59,353 bases of DNA, taken from NCBI RefSeq assembly GCF_022340925.1, contig NZ_JAJDNA010000107.1:1-59353 (forward strand), written 5' to 3'. This DNA comes from Thiocapsa sp. Its GTDB lineage: Bacteria; Pseudomonadota; Gammaproteobacteria; Chromatiales; Chromatiaceae. The position numbers and the translations under genes are program-made. Positions 8,870 through 18,223 of the stretch are shown one piece after another (position 1 is the stretch's first letter; each line of letters opens with the position of its first letter). The notes below the pieces were generated by a model. That model did not search any database. It worked only from the letters and a program-made list of their open reading frames with translations, and was not told the origin of the DNA.

Positions 8870-9270
8870 GTTATTTCACCAGGGCACGCGAGAGCAGGAC
8901 GCGCCCGGATGAGACGCTCGATGGTCTTCTTGACCCCTCGGGTCAGGCGCAACTTGAACAGGAAGGGAATCCCGTCCTGCTCGGCCCGGGCCATGTTCGC
9001 CTCGCTGCCCCAGTCACGATCCCCGCGCAGCAGCGCCGGCCAGTGCGCCCGCGGCAGACGCCCGAGCAGCTCCCACAGCCCGGGGCGCTGGACTTGTAAG
9101 CTGTGCGATGGCCGCCCCGGCTGATGTGGGTTTGTACCCCTTCACCGCTCCTTCCTGGTGGCCATCGAGTGGCTTGACCGTGACGTCGGCGCCGAGAATC
9201 CAGGGCTCATCGAGCACCGGCCCCGACTCTCTGCCTTCGCTCTCACCCACAGGGTGAAGCGTCTGATTGG
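8870..9270 (-). pseudogene. IS1380-type transposase remnant
   Basis: Two blocks of a DDE transposase survive in different frames. Upstream on the minus strand (about 9130-9270) is a block with ILGADVTVKPLDGHQEGAVKGY, resembling the conserved DxTVKPLYGHQEGAxxGYNP motif of IS1380-family transposases. Downstream (about 8900-9090) is LPRAHWPALLRGDRDWGSEAN followed by an EQDGIPFLFKLRLTRGVKK block, which matches the region around the second catalytic Asp. The intervening catalytic region is deleted and the frames do not join, so the gene is dead. No terminal repeats were located. Confidence 0.7.
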
Positions 9271-9290
9271 TCATAGGCGCCTCCATGCCC

Positions 9291-9684
9291 CGGTATTTCA
9301 GCCAGTGACGAGTCTGAGGGCAAGGTCAAACTGCCGCTCTTCGGGTGGACAGCGGCTCGATCAGCCGCCCCCAGGTGGCGAAGCAGCGGGGCGCTCAGCG
9401 CATAGAGCAGCAGCAGGCCGAGGGGACCAAGACGGATCATGGTGGCTGGTGTCCGTGGCTGGTTGTGCAGGGCGGGCACCCGCAAGCAATGCCGGGCGGG
9501 CGGGATGGACTCTGCATGGTCACCGCGGGGTTGATCGCGGGTCGGTGGAAGCTGATCGGCAGGCCGTCCCGGCGGTCGTCACACCAGCGCCCAAGACGGA
9601 CGCTGGCGTCGGCGCTCATCGATATCGAGGGGCGAACAGGGTGCATGTCGTGGAGTCGGTATCCGTTCGTCACACCCGATCAGG
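9291..9684. other. non-coding stretch; nothing recognised
   Basis: About 390 bases between the transposase remnant and the peroxidase gene. Short open frames on both strands show no family motif or ribosome binding site. It may hold more decayed insertion-sequence DNA. Confidence 0.4.
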
Positions 9685-10806
9685 TCAGGGGATCTCCGGC
9701 ATGTCCCAGGTTTCGTCGCTTGTCAGCGAGCGCAGAAAGGCGACGATCTGAAAGATCTCGATGTCGTTCAGCTCGCGGTCGACCAGGAGCTCGGACTTGC
9801 GTGGGTCCGGGTTGCCGCCAGAGGCCATGTAGCGGACCGCCTGGTCCAGCGTGGCGCGGCTCCCGTCGTGGAAATAAGGGGCGCTCAGGGCCACGGACCG
9901 GAGCGAGGGCGTCTTGAAGGCCCCACGGTCGGCCTCGTCTTTGGTCACGTTGAAACGGCCTGGGTCGGGGTTCTCCTTCCCGTGCTCGAGGCCGACGTTG
10001 TAGAAGGTGCTGTTGCCGTAGTAGGGCGGCGCATGACAGGCGGCGCACCCTGCCTTACCGACAAAGAGCGCATGGCCGGCGATCGCGTCCGGGGTCACGG
10101 CGCTGGGATTGCCCATCTCGTAGCGGTCCCAAGGGGTATTGTCGCTGTTCTTGGTCCGCAGATATGCGGCCAGGGCCTTGACGATCGTCTCCGGCGTGGC
10201 TGGACCGCCAAAGACCGCCTCGAACTGCGCGGCATACTCGGGTATCGCCTGGATGGTCGCCGTGGCCTGCTCCGGGTCCGCGTTGATCTGCGCCTTCCAG
10301 GCCGCCAGCACCTGTCCCTCGAGCGTGGTGGCGCGGCCGTCCCAGTACCAGGCCGTCTGGTAGCCGACGTTGTACAGCGATGGCGTATGCCGCGTGTTCA
10401 GCTCCCCGTTGTCCTTCGCCGAAGCGACGCGGCCGTCCGCCCAGCCGAGGTGGCGATAGTGGCAGCCCTGACAGGCCGTCTTTCCGCTGCCCGACAGACG
10501 CGGATCGACGAAGAGCTGCTTGCCGAGCGCGATCTTCGCGGACGTGGCCGGGTTGTCCTCCGGGTGGGTCATCGGGGGCAGGGCCGACAGGCGCCCGGCC
10601 GCGTAGCCAGACGGGGGCTCGGGCGCGGGCTCGACAGCGGGGCTCTTGGTCTCCGATGCCGCAGCGGGTTCCACTGCATCCGCAGCCGCAACGGGCGGTT
10701 GCTCAGCCGGAGGTGTCGGTGGCGGGGTCTCCCTGTTGCGGTCGTAGATAATCCACAGGGACAGGATCAGGACCAGTCCTGCAATGGGATAGCGGATATC
10801 GCTCAT
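9685..10806 (-). CDS. di-haem cytochrome c peroxidase family protein (CcpA/MauG-like)
   Basis: Periplasm-facing 373-residue protein with an N-terminal membrane anchor (about residues 8-21) and a Pro/Ala/Glu-rich linker to residue 75. Two c-type haem sites follow: CQGCH at 112-116 and CAACH at 253-257. Family blocks KIALGKQLFxDPRLSGSG, TPSLYNVGY, KTPSLRSVALSAPYFHDGS and LDQAVRYM are present. Such enzymes reduce hydrogen peroxide using electrons from small cytochromes, or oxidise protein side chains (MauG type). The start is ATG at 10806 with GAGGAGAC upstream. The anchor in place of a cleaved signal suggests membrane tethering. Monocistronic. Confidence 0.92.
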   Translation of the reverse strand: MSDIRYPIAGLVLILSLWIIYDRNRETPPPTPPAEQPPVAAADAVEPAAASETKSPAVEPAPEPPSGYAAGRLSALPPMTHPEDNPATSAKIALGKQLFVDPRLSGSGKTACQGCHYRHLGWADGRVASAKDNGELNTRHTPSLYNVGYQTAWYWDGRATTLEGQVLAAWKAQINADPEQATATIQAIPEYAAQFEAVFGGPATPETIVKALAAYLRTKNSDNTPWDRYEMGNPSAVTPDAIAGHALFVGKAGCAACHAPPYYGNSTFYNVGLEHGKENPDPGRFNVTKDEADRGAFKTPSLRSVALSAPYFHDGSRATLDQAVRYMASGGNPDPRKSELLVDRELNDIEIFQIVAFLRSLTSDETWDMPEIP

Positions 10807-11157
10807 GTCTTGTCTCCTCAGGTGATTGTCGGTCTGCGGGCGGCACCCTCCCGGTCGACGAAGCCTTCAGGCCGGTGTTCGGCCCCTGACCGGAGTGTGG
10901 CGCAACGGGCTCGGCAACTTTACAGCAACTCGCCGAGGCGCAGAAACCTTGCTCATGCGGGCGCTGTTCGGACGGTCAGGAGGCGTTGGACCGGGTGCCG
11001 AGCGCGGCGACCGGCTCGTCGCATTCCTTGCCGGACGGAAAACGCCAGCACCCCGGCGCATCGGCCGGGCAGCGGGCCGACACCGGCATCGCCGCCGAGG
11101 CCGACCCAGACAGGGCTGATTGGATGCTGGGGTGACGGATGGGCCTCAACGGCGCCG
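10807..11157. other. intergenic stretch; nothing recognised
   Basis: About 350 bases between two minus-strand genes. It must hold the promoter of the peroxidase gene, but I could not pick out a clear -35/-10 pair, hairpin with T-run, or small gene. Confidence 0.4.
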
Positions 11158-12285
11158 TCAGGGCTCACAGACTCCCAGGACGTCCTCTGCCGGCACGTAC
11201 GCGTAGCCCAGGGCTGCGGCGACCGCCGGGTGAGTCACCTGACCCTCGCACACATTGAGGCCATCGCGCAGATGCGGGTCGTCGCGCATGGCCGCCCGCC
11301 ACCCCTTGCCCGCCAGCGCCAGCACATAGGGCAGGGTGGCGTTGTTCAGCGCGTAGGTCGAGGTATGGGGCACTGCACCGGGGATGTTGGCGACGCCGTA
11401 GTGGACGATGCCGTCGACCACGAAGGTCGGCAGGTCGTGGGTGGTCGGCCGCGAGGTCTCGAAGCACCCGCCCTGATCGATGGAGACGTCCAGCAGCACG
11501 GCGCCGGGCCGCATCCAGCCGAGCATCTCGCGCGTCACCAGACGGGGTGCGGCGGCGCCCGGCACTAGGACCGCACCGACCACCAGGTCGGCCTCCCGAA
11601 GATACCGGTCGAGGGTTGCCCGGTTGGAGTGGACGACACGTGCGCGTGATTCGAAGTGCAACGCGAGCTGATCCAGCACCGCGGGGTCGCGGTCCAGGAT
11701 GGTCACGTCCGCGTGCAGGCCGACCGCGATCTGTGCGGCGTTGAAACCGACGACGCCGCCGCCCAGGATCAGCACGTGTCCCGGCGCGACGCCGGGCACA
11801 CCGCCCAGGAGCACGCCCCGCCCCCCATGGGCCATCTCAAGGGCGGTGGCTCCGGCCTGGATCGCGAGTCGCCCCGCCACCTGGCTCATCGGCCGCAGGA
11901 GCGGCAATAGGCCGCGCGTGTCCGTGACCGTCTCATAGGCGATACAGACGGCGCCCGAGGCGATCAGATCCCGCGCCTGCACGGGGTCGGGGGCGAGATG
12001 CAGGTAGCAGAACAGGACCTGCCCAGCGCGCAGCCGCGCGCGCTCCTCGGGCTGGGGCTCCTTGACCTTGACCAGCAGGTCGGCCCGGTCGAAGACCTCC
12101 TCCGCCGTTTCGCAGACCCGTGCGCCGGCGGCCCGGTAGGCCTCATCGTTCGCGCCGATCCCGCCGCCGGCCGCGGTCTCGACCAGCACCTCATGCCCCC
12201 GGTGCACCGCTTCCGCCGCCGACTCGGGCGACATGCCGACACGGTACTCTTGCGTCTTAATCTCGCGTGGAACGCCGATCAGCAT
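11158..12285 (-). CDS. ald: alanine dehydrogenase
   Basis: NAD-dependent enzyme interconverting L-alanine with pyruvate and ammonia, 375 residues, the usual family length. The N-terminus MLIGVPREIKTQEYRVGMSP carries the substrate-binding Arg, VKVKEPQ holds the conserved Lys, and FCYLHLA carries the catalytic His. The Rossmann glycine motif is ILGGGVVGFNAA near residue 174. The C-terminal NIPGAVPHTSTYALNN block is diagnostic. Cytoplasmic; probably links carbon and nitrogen metabolism. Single gene on the minus strand. Confidence 0.97.
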   Translation of the reverse strand: MLIGVPREIKTQEYRVGMSPESAAEAVHRGHEVLVETAAGGGIGANDEAYRAAGARVCETAEEVFDRADLLVKVKEPQPEERARLRAGQVLFCYLHLAPDPVQARDLIASGAVCIAYETVTDTRGLLPLLRPMSQVAGRLAIQAGATALEMAHGGRGVLLGGVPGVAPGHVLILGGGVVGFNAAQIAVGLHADVTILDRDPAVLDQLALHFESRARVVHSNRATLDRYLREADLVVGAVLVPGAAAPRLVTREMLGWMRPGAVLLDVSIDQGGCFETSRPTTHDLPTFVVDGIVHYGVANIPGAVPHTSTYALNNATLPYVLALAGKGWRAAMRDDPHLRDGLNVCEGQVTHPAVAAALGYAYVPAEDVLGVCEP

Positions 12286-12535
12286 CCTGATGGTCTCCCG
12301 ATTTGTCGTGGCCTCGTGCCCCTCGACGGCACGAATGATTCGCCACAGGGAGGAGAGATGGGGCGCACTGTGCTCTCAGAGAAGTGCCGTGACCCAAGTC
12401 GTCAGTGGCGCCGCGTTCGATCCGGCCGAGCGGATGTCGACGCGTCTTCGCGCACCGGCGAATCGGTTCCCCGTTCAGAGGACCGCGAACGCGGTCGAGG
12501 GTGATCCGGAAACGGGAGCATCTCTAGCAGCACCT

Positions 12536-13252
12536 TCACTCCTTCAGCTTGATGACCAGATTGCCCTCCTGAATCTGAATGTTCTCGATGCCGTCGGCAA
12601 AGGACTTCCAAAATCCCTCCTGGCCGCCGAATTCCTTGACCAGGTCCACGTTCTTGAGCCCGCCAAGCCAGGCGTTGGGAACCGGTACGCCCCAAACGCT
12701 GGCGCCTTTCAGGATGACGATTGGGCGCTCCTTGGCATAGGCCAGCTCCAGTCCGGCGGATGCCTTCAATGTCTTGCCTCCGAGCACCGGAAAATCAGGG
12801 TCGATCGGGAACAGCAGTCTGGCGCTTGCCAGATTGTCGGCCAGGTCGATCGCCAGCTTGTCCGCAAGATCGGTATTCTTGGCCAGCAAGGCATTCAGCT
12901 CGCGCTCGGAGAAGGCGACCTCGCGCTTGGCCCCGACCTCACTGTAGGGTTCGGGCTGCAGCTTGCCCTCGACGACGTCGCCGGAAGGCGCCACGATGGG
13001 CTTGTCGGTCGATTCCCTCTGGAGGCCGAACCGCTGCAGCTTCTTCTCCAAGACGGCTTCCTCTTTGCTGGTGAGCTCGACCGGCTTGAATTCTTTCGGA
13101 AAGATGTAGGTGGTCATCAACCAAACGGTGATGGCCACGGAGATGACCACGGTCAACAGCACCAAGGCCGCGACCTTCAGGATGCCCATGCCCGGCTTCG
13201 CCGGCTCGGCCGGCTGATACGCCTCAGGCGGTCGCTGTTGGGGCTGTGTCAT
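12536..13252 (-). CDS. membrane-anchored protein, YpmS/DUF2140-like
   Basis: A 238-residue protein with a short Pro/Gln-rich cytoplasmic N-terminus, one membrane helix (about residues 23-46, including VAALVLLTVVISVAITVWLM) and an extracytoplasmic domain. The segment FSERELNALLAKNTDLADKL and the beta-rich rest recall the YpmS/DUF2140 fold, of unknown function. I set the start at ATG 13252, which has GGGAGG upstream; the frame is open further but without a good start signal. Monocistronic. Confidence 0.65.
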   Translation of the reverse strand: MTQPQQRPPEAYQPAEPAKPGMGILKVAALVLLTVVISVAITVWLMTTYIFPKEFKPVELTSKEEAVLEKKLQRFGLQRESTDKPIVAPSGDVVEGKLQPEPYSEVGAKREVAFSERELNALLAKNTDLADKLAIDLADNLASARLLFPIDPDFPVLGGKTLKASAGLELAYAKERPIVILKGASVWGVPVPNAWLGGLKNVDLVKEFGGQEGFWKSFADGIENIQIQEGNLVIKLKE

Positions 13253-13694
13253 GGCGTCCTCCCACGGGGTTGGCGGTGTTGGATCGAGAGACCGAATCGA
13301 CCGCGGAGACGGACTTGCCTTGGCTAAAGGCGCCATCCGGGTCTCTGCGAAAATAAAGAAGGCACCTTCGAACGAGGCATTGACCCCTTGGGGGCAGAGA
13401 GCCCCGATGAGACCGGTAGCGGACATCCTGTGCCGCCGGGGCACGAGCGCTCCATAAGCCGATTGCAGTGCCGGCACACCCAGAACCGGACGAGGCCGCG
13501 GCGCGCTTCCAGCTCGGCGGACTGCGGTCACGGTCAGTGGGCCGAATGGGGTGCACGCGAGTCATCTCGGGGGGCGCTTCAAACCCCGCGACCCCCAAGT
13601 CTACGCCAGAACAACGTTGGCTTCTCCTCGGTTGCCGGCATTGGCGTCCGTAAGGCCTGCCGGGACGTCCAGTCGTCGAGCCGCCTCCGGTCAC
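13253..13694. other. intergenic stretch; nothing recognised
   Basis: About 440 bases between two minus-strand genes, spanning the GC drop into the O-acetylation pair. No gene, repeat or clear promoter could be supported. Confidence 0.4.
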
Positions 13695-14936
13695 CTATTC
13701 AAGCGCGCCGATCACAGGCCATCGACGACCGACGTCAGCCAGGACGGCCGCGAGGCTGCGTCCGCGACTGCCGACTGCACCGTCATGAAAGACGAAGAGA
13801 AGGTCGTCTACCTTTTGTGTTTGGATGAATTCCGAAAAAAACAAAGCCATTTCATCTTGCTCCAGATGATTCGTATTGACATAGATCAGGGATCGATAAC
13901 CTGGAGCAAGATGCTCTACGAGGAACGCCCCGAATGAGTCTGAGATCATCAGGGCGTTGCGGTCTGACAATGGATTCCCGGTGTTCAAGGTGCCAAAATC
14001 TGTCGCCTTGCGATAATAACGAAGAACCCCTGCTGGCTCGCGGAATACCCTCTTCGTCTTGAAGCTGGTGTAATCGAAGCTCGGAAAGGTTGAAGATCGC
14101 GTGAACCCGATAACCTGGTCCATGTCGTTACGCGCCTTTGCCAATGTGAAACGGTCAAAAACAGCGGGCGTTTCGATCCCCAAAGACGCCAAGGTCAGTG
14201 ACGCTAGAAGATGAGCGCTGGCGCCGCTGAAGTGAAAGTTCTCACGCGGATAGAAGTTTCCATTGAAGCGCTCCTTGAAGAAGCGGTCGATCGGGTACAC
14301 AATCCGGACGCCGGATGATTGGCCCCAGTCCGAGATGGCTTTTGGTACTGAAAGCCTGGCCCGATATTGTGCGCACGTGTTTCGGAGCTCCCGCGGGACC
14401 GAAAGTGGCAATTTCTCAGGATACAATGCAGGTTTGCTCGGTGGGATCAACAAAGCGACGCGAGAAACTCTGGGCGCGTAGAAATCAAAGACGTGTTTCC
14501 ACGAATCGACAGCAGCGGCTGCAACTGTGTCACCAACCTGTAAAGAGCAAAGAGCGCGGAAAGCGTCGAAAGGCTTGCCAGGTGCATGGGCGTTGAGAAA
14601 AACAAAGCCGTCTTCTCCCCGGGTGACTCTGGGCGTAGGGCTGTCATGAAATACATAGAAGACTATTTGTCGATAGATCCGATTCATCTCCAGAGCAAAT
14701 CCGAAATGGTCGTTCAAATAGGCGTCGATCTCTCTGAAAAAGGATGCTTCACCTGACCGATGAATATCGGAAGGGAATTTCGCGAGCGGACGATTCTCCC
14801 ATCGGGACCGGAGTTCGCCATCGGTGAAAGGCATAAGGAGTGCTGGGAGACCGAAAAAAAAGGCCAAGAACAAGGTGAAAAGCCGAGACTCCGCGTCGTA
14901 GACATACTTTCGGCGGCGGGCGCCCTTTGCGGACAT
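13695..14936 (-). CDS. AlgJ/AlgX-like SGNH-type polysaccharide O-acetyltransferase
   Basis: A 413-residue protein with an N-terminal membrane anchor (about residues 17-38) and a periplasmic catalytic domain. Landmarks match the AlgJ/AlgX/DHHW group. They are an acceptor-type ENRPLAKFP block, YLNDHFGF near residue 75, a FYPRENFHFSGASAHLLAS block in place of the usual D-x-H-W, and a nucleophile-type MISDSFGAFL near 330. It would take acetyl groups passed across the membrane by the MBOAT protein encoded upstream and place them on a cell-surface polysaccharide. Base composition is lower in GC than the neighbours. The polymer acted on is unknown. Confidence 0.75.
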   Translation of the reverse strand: MSAKGARRRKYVYDAESRLFTLFLAFFFGLPALLMPFTDGELRSRWENRPLAKFPSDIHRSGEASFFREIDAYLNDHFGFALEMNRIYRQIVFYVFHDSPTPRVTRGEDGFVFLNAHAPGKPFDAFRALCSLQVGDTVAAAAVDSWKHVFDFYAPRVSRVALLIPPSKPALYPEKLPLSVPRELRNTCAQYRARLSVPKAISDWGQSSGVRIVYPIDRFFKERFNGNFYPRENFHFSGASAHLLASLTLASLGIETPAVFDRFTLAKARNDMDQVIGFTRSSTFPSFDYTSFKTKRVFREPAGVLRYYRKATDFGTLNTGNPLSDRNALMISDSFGAFLVEHLAPGYRSLIYVNTNHLEQDEMALFFSEFIQTQKVDDLLFVFHDGAVGSRGRSLAAVLADVGRRWPVIGALE

Positions 14937-14947
14937 CTGGGAGCTCC

Positions 14948-16375
14948 CTAGAAACGGAAATAAATGAATGGGTTATAGGTGCCAGACGCGATGTAAACCC
15001 CACAGATGGCGATCAACACCAAGGCAAAGCCCAGGTCGGTGGCGACGCGCGCCTTACCCCCATGGGCTGCCCGACGGGTGACGGTCAGGTCTCGATCCGT
15101 GATGAACCTTGTCGCGACCCGCCGCGCCATCGGAGTGGCGGCAATCACCCCCAGTACGCCAAAGAAGAGTTGCTGCGTGGAAACATACTCCCACATACCC
15201 GGCGCACTCGCAGGGCCGGGGGAGAAAAAGAACATCTGCTCAAGGAAACGCCCGGCCTGCCCGAAACTCTCCGCACGAAACAAAACCCATCCGACGCAGA
15301 CTGACACCAACGCATAGGCGTGGCGAAGTCCCGGAGGTAGCAGGGTAAGGGCGCGCGACAAACCGGCACGTTCTGCGATCAGCAGCGCGCCATGAAAGAG
15401 GCCCCAGGCCACGAAGGTCCAGCTTGCGCCGTGCCATAGGCCGCACAGCAGAAAGACGACCAGCAGATTCCGATAGGTCGTCAACGCGCCATGCCTGTTA
15501 CCGCCGAGCGGGATGTAGAGATAGTCACGAAACCAGCTGGATAAGGACATGTGCCAACGTCGCCAGAACTCGGTAATGGACTGCGAGATGTATGGGTAGT
15601 TGAAGTTGTGGGGGAACTTGAAGCCCAATAGTAAACCGAGGCCAATCGCCATATTAGAATATCCCGCGAAATCGAAGTAGATCTGCAGCGTGTAGGCGAC
15701 AGTGCCGGTCCAGGCGAGCGCAGCATCGAGCGAGGCCTGGGGGAGGGCAAAGACGCCATCAGCGACGCCCGCGACGTTATTCGCGATGAGAACCTTTTGG
15801 CTCAGTCCTACGGCGAAGAACAGAATGCCATGGATCGCGTAGTTGAAATGGATGGTGCGCCGCTGGATCTGTCGGGCGACAGCCGCATAGCGGACAATGG
15901 GTCCTGCAATGAGCTGAGGGAACATCATGATATAGAGCGCGACATCCCAGACCGAGTCTGCTGGACGTGCGTCCCGACGATATACATCGATCAGATAGGA
16001 GATTGCCTGGAAGGTAAAGAATGAGATGCCTAAAGGCAAATGCGGAACGGATGCGGGGTCGAACGCGGTCAAACCGAGTATGTCGAAAACGAGGAAACCA
16101 AAGTACTTGAAATAGAACAATAAGGAGAGGTTGGCAATAAGGCCTAGCGTCAGTGCGACCCGGCGGTGGCCCTGCGATGCGGACGCGATCTGTCGCCCAG
16201 CGAGATGATTGATGATGACGGAGGCGATCAGGACGAGAAAAAAGACCCCCTCGCCCCACAGATAAAACAAAGAGCTGAACAGGAGCAGGGTCGCATTTCG
16301 AAAAGGTAGAAGCGCGTAGCAGAGCAAGAACGCAGGCAAGAAGAAGAACAAAAAGGTAACGGATGAAAAGACCAC
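14948..16375 (-). CDS. MBOAT-family O-acyltransferase (AlgI-like)
   Basis: A 475-residue inner-membrane protein with about ten spans. It has the family blocks FLFFFLPAFLLCYALLPF at the N-terminus, LLFYFKYFGF near residue 85, RRWHMSLSSWFRDYLYIPLG near 290 and CGLWHGASWTFVAWGLFHG near 325, the last holding the invariant His. It moves acetyl groups from the cytoplasm to a partner SGNH enzyme. The start is a GTG at 16375 with no strong ribosome binding site. The downstream AlgJ-like gene begins 11 bases after its stop, so the two form an operon. Confidence 0.92.
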   Translation of the reverse strand: MVFSSVTFLFFFLPAFLLCYALLPFRNATLLLFSSLFYLWGEGVFFLVLIASVIINHLAGRQIASASQGHRRVALTLGLIANLSLLFYFKYFGFLVFDILGLTAFDPASVPHLPLGISFFTFQAISYLIDVYRRDARPADSVWDVALYIMMFPQLIAGPIVRYAAVARQIQRRTIHFNYAIHGILFFAVGLSQKVLIANNVAGVADGVFALPQASLDAALAWTGTVAYTLQIYFDFAGYSNMAIGLGLLLGFKFPHNFNYPYISQSITEFWRRWHMSLSSWFRDYLYIPLGGNRHGALTTYRNLLVVFLLCGLWHGASWTFVAWGLFHGALLIAERAGLSRALTLLPPGLRHAYALVSVCVGWVLFRAESFGQAGRFLEQMFFFSPGPASAPGMWEYVSTQQLFFGVLGVIAATPMARRVATRFITDRDLTVTRRAAHGGKARVATDLGFALVLIAICGVYIASGTYNPFIYFRF

Positions 16376-16883
16376 GTTCGGAGGGGTTCGCGCTGGGATC
16401 GGAAGGGCAAGTTTACCTCAGTTCTCCGAGCCGCGGAGATGTCGCAGATGCGGGGTGCAATGATGGGACTGTGGGCCGCTCATTATCGGTCACCGCCCGG
16501 TGCGGCCGGACTTCCGCAGCATCCTCTGGCATATTGTTGCGCCAGCGGGGCTGCGGGGCGTCTGGAAGGCGCGCCAAGAATTCGGTTCGGATACGGCGCA
16601 TCGCGGCCGCCGGATCGAGTCCGGCGGTCGCCGGGCCGTCGTCGTCCGCGGTGCTGTCGATCCGGTCAATCGCGCCGGGCTGGATCGCAGGAGGATCGGT
16701 ATACTCAAGTCGAGAAGATCCTGACACGAGCCACTCCATGTTTCCGGCAACCCTCCGCTTCCGCCCGGCGTGTGGCTGCTTGATTCGCCCCAGAGATGCA
16801 CATGCGGCGGACAAGATCGTTGGGCCGTCACGCTACTTTGGGGCGCCGGCCGATCCGCTCGACTCGCCGCGGAGGGGTAAGGG
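16376..16883. other. intergenic stretch between divergent genes; nothing firmly supported
   Basis: About 510 bases upstream of both the MBOAT gene (minus) and the 16884 gene (plus). A 133-residue minus-strand frame at 16413-16814 lacks a start signal and recognisable motifs, so I do not call it. The end of the stretch carries a GGAGGGG ribosome binding site for the next gene. Confidence 0.4.
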
Positions 16884-17735
16884 ATGAGCGAATCCGCCGC
16901 CCGCCTGCGCGCGCTCCTCGAGCGCGGCGATCTGCTCACCATGCCCTGCTGCTTCGATGCCTTGTCGGCGCGGCTGATCGAGCAGGCTGGCTTTCCCCTG
17001 ACCTTCATGAGCGGCTTCGCGGTCTCGGCAAGCCGGCTGGCGGTGCCGGACACCGGTCTGATCTCGGTAACGGAGATGCTCGACCAGGGGCGCAACATCT
17101 GCGAGGCGGTTCGCATCCCGGTGATCGGGGACGGTGACACAGGCTATGGCAATCCGGCCAACGTCCGGCGCACCGTCGCTCAATACGCCCGCGCCGGCTT
17201 CGCCGGCGTCATGATCGAGGATCAGGTCATGCCGAAGCGCTGCGGCCACACCGGGGTGAAGGAGGTAGTCGAACGCGACGAGGCCATGCGGAGGGTGCGG
17301 GCCGCGATCGATGCCCGCGATGCCGGTGCGGGGATCCTGATCGTCGCCCGCACCGATGCCCGAAGCGCGCTGGGTCTCGAGGAAGCGCTCTGGCGCCTCG
17401 GCGCGTTCGCCGATCTGGGCGCCGACATTCTCTTCCTGGAGGCTCCTCGCGACGAGGCGGAGATGCGCCGCTTCTGCGCGGAGGTCCCGGGTATCCGGAT
17501 GGCCAACATGCTGGAGGAGGGCGTGACCCCCATCCTGCCGCCGGCGCGCCTGGCGGAGATCGGCTACCGCATCGCCGCCTACCCGCTGACCCTGCTCAGC
17601 TCGGCCGTCCTCGCCATGCGCGAGGCCCTGATTGAGCTTGCCGTCGGGCGGACGCCGGCCCGGCGGGTCGACTTCGGGACGCTGCGCGAGCTGGTCGGTT
17701 TCGATGCCTACGACGCGCTCTTGAAGCGCTACTGA
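16884..17735 (+). CDS. isocitrate lyase/PEP mutase superfamily enzyme
   Basis: Cytosolic 283-residue (beta/alpha)8 enzyme. MSGFAVSAS near residue 35, the metal site GDGDTGYGN near 88, IEDQ near 112, the catalytic-loop Cys in KRCGHTG near 118 and VARTDAR near 152 place it with methylisocitrate lyase, oxaloacetate decarboxylase and carboxyphosphonoenolpyruvate mutase. The loop Cys argues for C-C lyase chemistry on a 2-hydroxy acid, but the exact substrate is open. No prp genes lie beside it, so a propionate role has no local support. It stands alone, with GGAGGGG before the ATG. Confidence 0.85.
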   Translation: MSESAARLRALLERGDLLTMPCCFDALSARLIEQAGFPLTFMSGFAVSASRLAVPDTGLISVTEMLDQGRNICEAVRIPVIGDGDTGYGNPANVRRTVAQYARAGFAGVMIEDQVMPKRCGHTGVKEVVERDEAMRRVRAAIDARDAGAGILIVARTDARSALGLEEALWRLGAFADLGADILFLEAPRDEAEMRRFCAEVPGIRMANMLEEGVTPILPPARLAEIGYRIAAYPLTLLSSAVLAMREALIELAVGRTPARRVDFGTLRELVGFDAYDALLKRY

Positions 17736-17905
17736 CTTGCCCCTGTGGACATCAGCGGGACTGCATCCGCTCGGCGTCGGCCGATGCCGTATCCGGACGC
17801 ACGCCGTGCCCCCATGGAGCCGGTCCCTTGCACCATGAGATTGCCGACGGGCCTCAATCGTTGGATGACGGTCGTCGAGAACGGGGGAGCGCCCTCCGTC
17901 ATCGC

Positions 17906-18028
17906 TCAGCGGATCGGTACGAAGATCCGAGTCAGGATTTCGTTGCTGTGGGCGACGCGACGCGGATCGTTCTCGTAGACCTCGAGCGAGGGGCGGGCGG
18001 TGTCCTGCCGGAACGACGTGGTAGTCGA
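17906..18028 (-). pseudogene. possible C-terminal remnant of a GyrI-like effector-binding domain
   Basis: About 40 codons read on the minus strand end in RPSLEVYENDPRR followed by ILTRIFVPIR and a stop at 17906. This resembles the last strand of GyrI/AraC effector-binding domains (typically xEIYxNDP then LxTDIxxPV). A stop codon closes the frame at 18029 and no upstream part was found, so it would be a gene fragment. Short and uncertain. The rest of 17736-18223 shows nothing else recognisable. Confidence 0.3.
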
Positions 18029-18185
18029 TCAAGCCTCAAGTCCAACGGGTCCCAAGAGCTGGTGGCGCGGGTGAGCCCGTCAGGGGAGGGCTCCAGCGAG
18101 TTGCGTGATGCGGTTCCACCTTTAGCCTGGAGGGAGTAACGCGGAATCCGATGTCCCCTGCCATCGCATGAGGCCGCCACCGGAT

Positions 18186-18215
18186 CCCCGCGCGCTCCGG
18201 CCGGGCTGCGCGGGG
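18186..18215 (-). terminator. GC-rich hairpin downstream of der
   Basis: CCCCGCGC at 18186-18193 pairs with GCGCGGGG at 18208-18215, a perfect 8-bp stem just after the der stop codon (18224). There is no T-run on the minus strand, so it may only protect the transcript end or act with Rho. Confidence 0.4.
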
Positions 18216-18223
18216 AGTGCGGG

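Noticed and set aside
9243..9485. 80-residue hydrophobic frame near the transposase remnant
   Set aside because: It overlaps the decayed transposase and lacks a start signal; the hydrophobic run is probably accidental.
9868..11568. 566-codon plus-strand frame over the peroxidase and alanine dehydrogenase genes
   Set aside because: It runs antisense across two genes with strong family motifs; its own product has none.
16413..16814. 133-residue minus-strand frame before the MBOAT gene
   Set aside because: No ribosome binding site, signal or motif, and an equally long frame exists on the other strand, so coding is not supported.
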